64,000 bases of DNA from Phytohabitans maris (GTDB taxonomy: Bacteria > Actinomycetota > Actinomycetes > Mycobacteriales > Micromonosporaceae), in the NCBI RefSeq assembly GCF_031085175.1, contig NZ_JAVHUY010000018.1:112815-176814 (forward strand), read 5' to 3'. Positions 54,984-64,000 of the stretch are shown here, in pieces. Position 1 is the first letter of the stretch, and every line of letters begins with the position of its first letter. Under the pieces are notes generated by a model that worked only from the letters and a program-made list of their open reading frames with translations, did not search any database and was not told the DNA's origin. The position numbers and the translations under genes are program-made.

Positions 54984-56636
54984 ATGCGGTGGTTGACTGT
55001 TCGGATGGATGTCGCACTGCCTGTGCTGCCGCGGCGGCTCGGTGCGCCGGAGCCGGGCTGGTACGAGACGACCGACGTCGTGGTGGTCGGCTCGGGGATC
55101 GCGGGGTTGACCGCGGCCCTGCACCTGCGCGAGGCCGGGCTCCACGTCACCGTCGTCACCAAGGTCAACATCGATGACGGCTCCACCCGCTGGGCCCAGG
55201 GCGGTATCGCCGCCGTGCTCGACCCGCTGGACACCCCCGCCGCGCACGCCGCCGACACGCTCGTCGCTGGCGTCGGCCTCTGCGACCCGGCCGCGGTCGG
55301 CGTACTCGTCGAAGAGGGGCCGCTGCGGGTCCGCGAGCTGATCCGCCTCGGCGCGGAGTTCGACCGCAACCCGGACGGCTCGCTGATGCTCACCCGCGAG
55401 GGCGGCCACCGGGCCAACCGCATCGTGCACGCGGGCGGCGACGCGACCGGCGCCGAGGTGCAGCGGGCCCTGCACGCCGCGGTCGGCCGCGACCCCTGGA
55501 TCCGCCTGGTCGAGCACGCGCTGGTGCTCGACCTGCTCCGCGCGGCGGACGGCCGGGCCTGCGGCATCACGCTGCACGTGCTCGGCGAGGGGAGCGAAGA
55601 CGGGGTCGGCGCGATCCTGAGCCGGGCCGTCGTGCTCGCCACCGGCGGGATGGGGCAGATCTACTCGGCCACCACCAACCCCTCGGTCTCCACCGGCGAC
55701 GGCGTGGCGCTCGCGCTGCGGGCCGGCGCGGTGGTCACCGACGTCGAGTTCGTACAGTTCCACCCGACCTCGTTCGTGGGTGGTGACGTACACGAGACCC
55801 AGCGCCCGCTGATCTCCGAGGCGCTGCGCGGTGAGGGGGCGTACCTCGTCGACGGCGACGGCCGGCGTTTCATGGCCGGGCAGCACGAACTGGCCGAGCT
55901 CGCCCCGCGCGACGTGGTCGCCAAGGCCATCCACCGGGTGATGCTCGCCACCGGCGCCGACCACGTGTACCTCGACGCCCGCCACCTGCCCGACGTGCCG
56001 CACCGCTTCCCGACGATCACCGCCGCCTGCCTGGCCGCCGGCATCGACCCGACCACCGACCTCATCCCGGTCGCGCCGGCCGCGCACTACGCCTCCGGCG
56101 GTGTCCGCACCGACCTGCGCGGCCGCAGCTCGATCCCCGGCCTGTACGCGTGCGGCGAGGTGGCCTGCACCGGTGTGCACGGCGCCAACCGGCTGGCCAG
56201 CAACTCGCTGCTGGAGGGGCTGGTGTTCGCCCGCCGGATCGCCGAGGACGTGGCCCACGACCTGCCGCCCCAGGCCGAGCCGGCGCCGGTGGAGAGCGCG
56301 CCCGGCTGGGTGGTCGGCGAGGAGGCCCGGGCCGCGCTGCAGGAGGCGATGACCCGCGGCGCCGGCGTGCTGCGCTCGGCCGACTCGCTCGCCACGGCCG
56401 CGAAGGAGCTGACCCGGCTCGGCGGCACCCGGGGCGCCCCGCGTACCGCCTCGTGGGAGGCGACCAACCTGCTCACGGTGGCGTCCGCGCTGGTGGCGGC
56501 CGCCTACGACCGGCAGGAGACGCGCGGCTGCCACTGGCGCGAGGACTTCCCGGCGGCCAGCGACGAGTGGCTGGGCCACCTGCTCGGGGCGATCGGCCCG
56601 GACGGCGACGTGGTGGAGAGCTGGGAGAAGCTGTGA
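54984..56636 (+). CDS. nadB: L-aspartate oxidase
   Basis: A 550-residue flavoprotein making iminoaspartate, the first step of de novo NAD synthesis. VVVVGSGIAGLTAALHLREA is the FAD-binding start, STRWAQGGIAAVL, VVLATGGMGQIYSATTNPS, EFVQFHPT and ASGGVRTDLRGRSSIPGLYA are family blocks. The start may be 54984 or ATG 55005; neither has a strong ribosome site and both give the same fold. nadC follows with a 4-nt overlap. nadA is not in the window. Confidence 0.94.
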   Translation: MRWLTVRMDVALPVLPRRLGAPEPGWYETTDVVVVGSGIAGLTAALHLREAGLHVTVVTKVNIDDGSTRWAQGGIAAVLDPLDTPAAHAADTLVAGVGLCDPAAVGVLVEEGPLRVRELIRLGAEFDRNPDGSLMLTREGGHRANRIVHAGGDATGAEVQRALHAAVGRDPWIRLVEHALVLDLLRAADGRACGITLHVLGEGSEDGVGAILSRAVVLATGGMGQIYSATTNPSVSTGDGVALALRAGAVVTDVEFVQFHPTSFVGGDVHETQRPLISEALRGEGAYLVDGDGRRFMAGQHELAELAPRDVVAKAIHRVMLATGADHVYLDARHLPDVPHRFPTITAACLAAGIDPTTDLIPVAPAAHYASGGVRTDLRGRSSIPGLYACGEVACTGVHGANRLASNSLLEGLVFARRIAEDVAHDLPPQAEPAPVESAPGWVVGEEARAALQEAMTRGAGVLRSADSLATAAKELTRLGGTRGAPRTASWEATNLLTVASALVAAAYDRQETRGCHWREDFPAASDEWLGHLLGAIGPDGDVVESWEKL

Positions 56637-57508
56637 ACGGACCCACCGTGGCGGCCCTGCGGGTGGCCGGGCTGGACCCCGCCGAGGTGGCGCGCGTCGT
56701 ACGCACCGCGCTCGACGAGGACCTCGGCCCCGCCCGCCTCGACGTGACGAGTGCCGCCACCATCCCCGAGGACCAGGTGGACACGGCCGACGTGGTGGCC
56801 CGCGCGGACGGCGTGGTCGCCGGCTTGGCGGTCGCCGCCGCGGTGTTCGAGGAGACGGACGCCCGTACCCGATGGGAAAGCAAGACCCTCGACGGAGAGC
56901 GGGTGGCGCGCGGCGCGGTGCTCGCCACGGTCACCGGCCCGTCCCGGTCTCTGCTCACCGCCGAGCGCACCGCGCTCAACCTGCTCTGCCGCATGTCCGG
57001 GGTGGCGACACACACCCGGGCCTGGGCCGACGAGCTGGCCGGCAGCAAGGCGACCGTGCTCGACACCCGCAAGACCACGCCCGGGCTGCGGGCGCTGGAG
57101 AAGTACGCGGTGCGGGCCGGCGGCGGCACGAACAAGCGGATGGGCCTCTACGACGTCGCCATGATCAAAGACAACCACAAGCTGGCCGCGGGCGGGCTGA
57201 CCGCCGCGTACCGGCGGGTGCGCGAGCGCTTCCCCGAGGTGCCGGTGCAGGTCGAGGTGACCACCGTCGCGGAGGCGGTGGAGTCGGTCGAGGCGGGCGC
57301 CACCTTCCTGCTCTGCGACAACATGACCCCCGACCTGCTGCGCGAGGTGGTCCTGGCGGTCGGCGACCGGGCCGAGCTGGAGGCCACCGGCGGGCTCACC
57401 CTGGAGGTCGCGGCGGAGTACGCGGCGACCGGCGTCGACTACCTCTCGGTGGGGGCACTCACCCATTCCTCGCCTATCTTGGATATCGCCCTGGACCTGC
57501 GCCGGTAA
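56633..57508 (+). CDS. nadC: nicotinate-nucleotide pyrophosphorylase (carboxylating)
   Basis: A 291-residue enzyme converting quinolinate and PRPP to nicotinate mononucleotide. ALNLLCRMSGVATHTRAWAD, TVLDTRKTTPGLRALEKYAV, GGGTNKRMGLYDVAMIKDNH and EATGGLTLEVAAEYAATGVD are the catalytic and PRPP-binding blocks. GTG at 56633 overlaps the nadB stop. coaX follows 10 nt later. Confidence 0.96.
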   Translation: MNGPTVAALRVAGLDPAEVARVVRTALDEDLGPARLDVTSAATIPEDQVDTADVVARADGVVAGLAVAAAVFEETDARTRWESKTLDGERVARGAVLATVTGPSRSLLTAERTALNLLCRMSGVATHTRAWADELAGSKATVLDTRKTTPGLRALEKYAVRAGGGTNKRMGLYDVAMIKDNHKLAAGGLTAAYRRVRERFPEVPVQVEVTTVAEAVESVEAGATFLLCDNMTPDLLREVVLAVGDRAELEATGGLTLEVAAEYAATGVDYLSVGALTHSSPILDIALDLRR

Positions 57509-57518
57509 GAGGTAGCGC

Positions 57519-58277
57519 GTGCTGCTCTGCATAGACATCGGTAACACCAACACGGTGCTCGCCACCTTCGACGGAGACAAGCTGGTCCACTCCTGGCGGA
57601 TCAAGACCGATGCCCGCTCCACCGCCGACGAGCTGGGCCTCAAGCTGCGCGGCCTGCTCGCCGGCGACGCCGTGGAGATCACCGGTGTCGCGGCCTGCTC
57701 GACCGTGCCGGCGGCGCTCCGCTCACTCCGTACGATGCTGAGCCGCTACTACGGCGACACGCCGAGCGTGATCGTCGAGCCGGGCGTCAAGACCGGCGTG
57801 CAGCTCGCGATCGACAACCCCAAGGAGGTCGGCTCCGACCGGGTGGTCAACACCCTCGCGGCGTACACGATCTACGGCGGGCCATCGATCGTGGTCGACT
57901 TCGGCACGACCACCAACTTCGACGTGATCAGCGCGCGGGGCGAGTTTCTCGGCGGGGCCTTCGCGCCCGGCATCGAGATCTCCTTCGACGCGCTCGCCGC
58001 CCGTGCCGCCCAGCTCCGCAAGGTCGAGCCGACCAGGCCCCGCTCGGTGATCGGTAAGAACACGGTCGAGTGCCTCCAGTCCGGCATGTACTTCGGCTTC
58101 GCCGGGCAGGTGGACCGGATCGTGGAGCGGATGTCGGAGGAGCTGGGGCCGCTGCGGGCGGTGATCGCCACCGGTGGACTGGCGCCGGTCGTGATCGAGG
58201 AGTGCCGCACGATCACCCACCACGAGCCGATGATCACCCTCATCGGCCTGCGGATGGTCTACGAGCGCAACACCTGA
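57519..58277 (+). CDS. coaX: type III pantothenate kinase
   Basis: A 252-residue ASKHA-fold kinase phosphorylating pantothenate in CoA synthesis. LLCIDIGNTNTVLATFDG is the phosphate-binding start, VGSDRVVNTLAAY and VVDFGTTTNFDVIS are conserved, and GKNTVECLQSGMYFGFAGQV is the dimer and substrate region. GTG at 57519 follows AAGAGGTAG. Its 3' end overlaps the convergent methyltransferase gene by 19 nt. Confidence 0.95.
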   Translation: MLLCIDIGNTNTVLATFDGDKLVHSWRIKTDARSTADELGLKLRGLLAGDAVEITGVAACSTVPAALRSLRTMLSRYYGDTPSVIVEPGVKTGVQLAIDNPKEVGSDRVVNTLAAYTIYGGPSIVVDFGTTTNFDVISARGEFLGGAFAPGIEISFDALAARAAQLRKVEPTRPRSVIGKNTVECLQSGMYFGFAGQVDRIVERMSEELGPLRAVIATGGLAPVVIEECRTITHHEPMITLIGLRMVYERNT

Positions 58278-59014
58278 GACCTAAAGACGATCACGCGGTA
58301 CGGCACGTCGAAGCTCTCCCGCCCGGCCAGGTCGGGGTGGGTGGCGGTGAGCTCGCGCACCCCCGCCACGATCTCCGCCCGCTTCTCCGCGCTGGCGGTG
58401 AGGAAGTACGACCGGGTCGAGATCATCGCCACGAGGCTCTCCGGCGTCCGCGGCTCGCGATGGGTGAACTCCTTGCGCTCGACCGGCCCGAACGAGTCGC
58501 CCAGCTCCAGCGACACGGTCGGCTCGGGGTCGAAGTGCCCCCGGTTTTCCGCGACGTCGTGCGTGATGCGGGAAAGCTCGGCGACCCACGGCTCGCGGTC
58601 GTCGCGATGGTTCCAGATCGCGCCGAAGTGGCCGCCGTCACGCAGCAGCCGGGCGATCTCCGGGTGGGCGCGCTCCCGGTCGAACCAGTGGTACGCCTGC
58701 CCGGCGACGACCGCCTCGGCGGCCCCGTCCGGCAGCGGTACGGCCTCGGCGAAGCCCGCCAGCGCGGTCACGCCCCCGGTCGAGGCCGCGAGCTGGTCGC
58801 GCATGCCCGCATCCGGCTCGACCGGCGTGACCTGGTAACCGGCCGAAAGGAGCACCCGGGTCAGCTTGCCCGTGCCGGCGCCCAGGTCGACGACCTCGGC
58901 CGGCGGCGGTGTGCCGACCGCCCACCGCACCGCCTCGACGGGATAGCTGGGCCGAAACCGGTCGTACTCCGCGGCGGCGGCCCCGAAGGAGAGGGCCTGG
59001 GTCTGATCAGCCAT
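58259..59014 (-). CDS. class I SAM-dependent methyltransferase
   Basis: A 251-residue protein. VVDLGAGTGKLTRVLL is the SAM-binding motif I, YQVTPVEPDAGMRDQL motif II, and AVVAGQAYHWFDRERAHPEI the typical YHWF block of small-molecule methyltransferases. No substrate can be assigned. It stands alone on the minus strand between coaX and lysS, overlapping coaX at the 3' end. Confidence 0.87.
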   Translation of the reverse strand: MADQTQALSFGAAAAEYDRFRPSYPVEAVRWAVGTPPPAEVVDLGAGTGKLTRVLLSAGYQVTPVEPDAGMRDQLAASTGGVTALAGFAEAVPLPDGAAEAVVAGQAYHWFDRERAHPEIARLLRDGGHFGAIWNHRDDREPWVAELSRITHDVAENRGHFDPEPTVSLELGDSFGPVERKEFTHREPRTPESLVAMISTRSYFLTASAEKRAEIVAGVRELTATHPDLAGRESFDVPYRVIVFRSQVLRS

Positions 59015-59092
59015 CGGTTATCGACGGTACTCGCAGGCAGGTTACGAGTACCCTCGTGGCGAATCCGTCTTCTTAATTGAGAAAGCTGTGCC

Positions 59093-60601
59093 GTGACTGA
59101 GTCGACTCCTGCCGCCGCTGACCCCGCTGAGGACCTTCCCGAGCAGATGCGGGTGCGCCGGTCGAAGCGGGACCGCATGCTCGCCGACGGCGTGGAGCCG
59201 TACCCGTTGAGCTACCCGCGCACCGCCACCCTCGCCGAGATCCGCGAGCGGTACGCCGAGCTGGCCACCGACACCGCCACCGGCGACATCGTCTCCGTGA
59301 CCGGCCGGGTCATCTTCATCCGCAACAGCGGCAAGCTCTGCTTCGCCACCCTTCGGGACGGCGACGGCACCGAGCTTCAGGCGATGCTCTCGCTCGACCG
59401 GATCGGCGCCGAGCGGCTCGAGGATTGGAAGCGCCTTGTCGATCTCGGTGATCACGTGGGCGTCACGGGAGAGGTGATCACGAGCCGCCGGGGGGAACTC
59501 TCCGTGCTCGCCGACTCGTGGTCGATGACCGCCAAGGCCCTCCGCCCGCTCCCGGTGGCACACCGGCCGCTGAGTGAGGAAGCGCGCGTACGGCAGCGGT
59601 ACGTCGATTTGATCGTGCGGCCGCAGGCGCGCGAGACGGTCCGCACCCGGGCCGGAGTGGTCCGCAGCCTGCGCGACTCCCTTCACTCGCGTGACTTCCT
59701 CGAGGTCGAGACGCCGATGCTGCAGTTGCTCCACGGCGGCGCGGCGGCCCGGCCATTCGTGACTCACAGCAATGCGTTGGATACCGATCTGTATCTGCGA
59801 ATCGCACCAGAGCTATTCCTGAAGCGCTGTGTGGTTGGTGGGATCGAACGAGTCTTCGAGATCAACCGCAACTTCCGGAATGAGGGAGTTGACTCATCCC
59901 ACTCTCCCGAGTTCGCGATGCTGGAGGTGTACCAGGCGTACGCCGACTACAACACGATGGCCACGCTGACCCGCGAGTTGGTACAGGAAGCCGCGCGTGC
60001 GACCTTTGGGTCCCATGTTGTTAGGCATGCCGACGGCGAGGAGTACGACCTCGGTGGTCAGTGGCGCTCCGTGACCCTCTACGGGAGCCTTTCCGAGGCG
60101 CTTGGCGAGGAGGTAACGGTCAGTACGGACATGGCGCGGCTCGTTCAGTACGCAGAGAAGCACAATCTGCCCGTGTCGCCCAAGTGGGGACCGGGCAAAC
60201 TCGCCGAGGAACTCTTCGAGGAGCTCGTCGTACCAAACCTCGTGCTCCCGACGTTCGTGCGGGACTACCCGGAGGAGACGTCGCCGCTGACCCGCGCCCA
60301 CCGTGACCAGCCCGGTCTCGCCGAGAAGTGGGACCTGTACGCCTTCGGCGTCGAGCTGGCCACCGCCTACTCGGAGCTGGTCGATCCCGTTGAGCAGCGG
60401 GAACGGTTGATCCGCCAGGCGCAGTTGGCGGCGAAGGGTGACGACGAGGCGATGCGCTTGGACGAAGACTTCCTCCGCGCCATGGAATACGGCATGCCTC
60501 CCTCCGGCGGGATGGGAATGGGAATCGACAGGCTGCTGATGGCGCTCACCGGCCTCGGTATTCGGGAAACCATCCTGTACCCGCTGGTCCGGCCCGAGTA
60601 G
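59093..60601 (+). CDS. lysS: lysyl-tRNA synthetase, class II
   Basis: A 502-residue enzyme with an OB-fold anticodon domain (about residues 63-170) and a class II catalytic core. Motif 2 is [20 protein letters not shown] and motif 3 is [23 protein letters not shown] at 59093 gives the usual N-terminus. The stretch from about 59750 to 60260 uses noticeably more A/T-ending codons than the start of the gene, although the protein remains intact. lsr2 follows, as in mycobacteria. Confidence 0.96.
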   Translation: MTESTPAAADPAEDLPEQMRVRRSKRDRMLADGVEPYPLSYPRTATLAEIRERYAELATDTATGDIVSVTGRVIFIRNSGKLCFATLRDGDGTELQAMLSLDRIGAERLEDWKRLVDLGDHVGVTGEVITSRRGELSVLADSWSMTAKALRPLPVAHRPLSEEARVRQRYVDLIVRPQARETVRTRAGVVRSLRDSLHSRDFLEVETPMLQLLHGGAAARPFVTHSNALDTDLYLRIAPELFLKRCVVGGIERVFEINRNFRNEGVDSSHSPEFAMLEVYQAYADYNTMATLTRELVQEAARATFGSHVVRHADGEEYDLGGQWRSVTLYGSLSEALGEEVTVSTDMARLVQYAEKHNLPVSPKWGPGKLAEELFEELVVPNLVLPTFVRDYPEETSPLTRAHRDQPGLAEKWDLYAFGVELATAYSELVDPVEQRERLIRQAQLAAKGDDEAMRLDEDFLRAMEYGMPPSGGMGMGIDRLLMALTGLGIRETILYPLVRPE

Positions 60602-60691
60602 TTTTCTTCGATCCTATTGACGGGTGGAGCATCTCCCAAGCTATTGTTCTCTTGTTTGCGGGAGGAACCCTGCTCGGAAGGATAGCGGCCC

Positions 60692-61042
60692 GTGGCCAAG
60701 CAGATCATTCACAAGTTGGTCGACGACCTCGACGGCGGCGACGCGGACGAGACCGTCAAGTTCTCGCTCGACGGCGTTCAGTACGAGATCGACCTGTCCA
60801 AGAAGAACGCTGACAAATTGCGGGAGGCTATCGCCCCATACGCGGCGGCCGGTTCAAAGATCGGGCGCGGCGGTGTGGTGGTCGGTGGCCGCGCCGCTCG
60901 TGGACGTGGTGGAGCGGCGGCGGACCGCGAGCAAAACAAGGCGATCCGCGCCTGGGCGAAGAAGGAAGGCAAGGAGATCTCCGACCGAGGCCGGATCCCC
61001 CAGGAGATCGTCGACGAGTACCACGCGAAGGCGGGCCGCTGA
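60692..61042 (+). CDS. lsr2: nucleoid-associated protein Lsr2
   Basis: A 116-residue DNA-bridging, xenogeneic-silencing protein. The N-terminal dimer domain has VKFSLDGVQYEIDLSKKNAD, followed by a Gly/Arg-rich linker. The C-terminal DNA-binding domain has IRAWAKKEGKEISDRGRIPQ, including the RGR AT-hook-like motif, and ends VDEYHAKAGR. The start is GTG at 60692. It should coat AT-rich acquired DNA such as the patch at 31.3-32.1 kb. The gene ends 30 nt before a strong hairpin. Confidence 0.96.
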   Translation: MAKQIIHKLVDDLDGGDADETVKFSLDGVQYEIDLSKKNADKLREAIAPYAAAGSKIGRGGVVVGGRAARGRGGAAADREQNKAIRAWAKKEGKEISDRGRIPQEIVDEYHAKAGR

Positions 61043-61071
61043 GCCCTCGCCGTCGTGACCGGACCCGGCAA

Positions 61072-61104
61072 CGGGCCCGCGGCGCAGTGCGCGCTGCGGG
61101 CCCG
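61072..61104 (+). terminator. lsr2 terminator hairpin
   Basis: CGGGCCCGC and GCGGGCCCG pair perfectly (9 bp) around a 15-nt loop that can itself pair GCGC with GCGC; TTTT follows 8 nt later. It lies 30 nt after the lsr2 stop. Confidence 0.7.
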
Positions 61105-61323
61105 CCCGCGCATTTTGGGGTCTCCTCGCCGAGGAGGCTGGGCGGAATGCGCTGGAGGCGGCCGGCGTTGCCACACCGGTGTGGGTCGAGGGGGCCAAGT
61201 GCCCGTGACCCGCAAACCCCCGCCGCGTTGTCCAGAGCGACAGCCGACCGGTGGTGTGGGGCGAGCGCCGGGTGTCATCGCTGAGCTTGATGGTTCGCCG
61301 GCGGGCTCGCTCAGGTGGACGAC

Positions 61324-61366
61324 GTTGTCCACAGGCTGTGGATGGCCGCGCGGCGACCTGTGGATT
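61324..61366. promoter_or_regulatory. cluster of three DnaA-box-like sites
   Basis: TTGTCCACA (61324-61332) equals the actinobacterial DnaA-box consensus. TGTGGATGG (61336-61344) and TGTGGATTT (61358-61366) are one- to two-mismatch boxes on the other strand. Three such 9-mers in 43 bases of non-coding DNA are unlikely by chance. Confidence 0.5.
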
Positions 61367-61501
61367 TCGCTCTCCGCGTAGCGCTCAGGGGCGGGGGAAC
61401 AGCGCTCCAGCGCGCACAGTTGGGGAAAAGGTCGCGGACGTAGGTCAGTCCGGCACGCAGGGCACAAGCACAGTCGGTCCGCGGCGATAGAGTATTGACA
61501 C

Positions 61502-61522
61502 GGACGCCCCGACGGGGTGTCC
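61502..61522 (+). promoter_or_regulatory. inverted repeat upstream of clpC
   Basis: GGACGCCCC and GGGGTGTCC (8 of 9 complementary, one G-T wobble) around GAC, 54 nt before the clpC ATG. It could be an operator or a leader hairpin. It does not match the HspR or ClgR sites I know. Confidence 0.35.
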
Positions 61523-61576
61523 CCGGCGCTGGCCCCGCCAAGATCATGGCGCACGGCACGTGAGGAGCACGAGGGC

Positions 61577-64000
<2,424 letters not shown>

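Larger units (their letters stand above)
61043..61576. other. lsr2-clpC intergenic region
   Basis: These 534 bases hold no gene. They contain the lsr2 terminator, three DnaA-box-like 9-mers (61324-61366), an inverted repeat (61502-61522) and presumably the clpC promoter near GATAGAGTATTGACACGG at about 61485-61502. The length is unusual for this compact chromosome. Confidence 0.6.

Overview
The window is a high-GC actinobacterial chromosome segment, most likely from the Micromonosporaceae (genus not resolved). The signs are very strong GC3 bias, frequent GTG starts, stop/start overlaps (ATGA, GTGA, TGATG), an Lsr2 nucleoid protein, a MarP-type protease, EccC/EccD/MycP type VII genes, and gene order that closely follows mycobacterial core regions. 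As recalled, those are crp-nth-tlpA-nudix-marP and ppa-dacB-DUF2342-tilS-hpt-ftsH-folE-folP-folB-folK-DUF3180-DUF2520-panC-coaX-lysS-lsr2-clpC. No tRNA, rRNA, CRISPR array, insertion sequence or integrase was seen.

Layout. 1-2.7 kb: minus-strand operon tetR, TIGR03084 protein, atuA-like gene (cut by the window start), with a clear TetR operator. 2.8-8.8 kb: Crp, CbiZ, a CapA-like protein, then the coupled run nth, tlpA, nudix, marP. 8.9-15.8 kb: incomplete type VII set mycP, eccC and divergent eccD. 15.8-26.7 kb: ppa, dacB, zinc hydrolase, tilS, gamma-glutamyltransferase, GlxA-type regulator, a 46-residue membrane protein, hpt, ftsH, folE. 26.7-40.2 kb: an accessory block between folE and folP. 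It holds a non-coding stretch with repeats, a three-gene operon around an EccC/FtsK-like ATPase, a low-GC patch, and a compact VirB-like type IV operon (VirB2, VirB3, a 17-codon mini-ORF, VirB4, VirB6, VirB8-like, VirB1/M23-like, unknown) with no relaxase. 40.2-49.9 kb: folP-folB-folK-DUF3180, three membrane or unknown genes, an OpuC-type osmolyte ABC transporter, and a large two-TM protein. 49.9-64 kb: a minus-strand pair MidA/NDUFAF7-like methyltransferase plus orphan NuoD, then DUF2520, panC, a septum-formation-type lipoprotein, nadB, nadC, coaX, a convergent methyltransferase gene, lysS, lsr2 and clpC (cut by the window end).

Function. The core genes give folate (FolE, FolP, FolB, FolK), pantothenate/CoA (PanC, CoaX) and NAD (NadB, NadC) synthesis, tRNA charging and modification (LysS, TilS), purine salvage (Hpt) and proteolysis (FtsH, ClpC, MarP). 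The accessory block looks like two envelope-spanning, ATPase-driven machines of unknown cargo. The observations most worth checking are: a betaine/choline-binding lipoprotein whose C-terminal module sits at the N-terminus, which looks like a circular permutation; the overlap of a NDUFAF7/MidA-like methyltransferase gene with an orphan nuoD that keeps the expected target arginine; the two secretion-like operons splitting the fol genes; and a folE with no ATG, GTG or TTG start.
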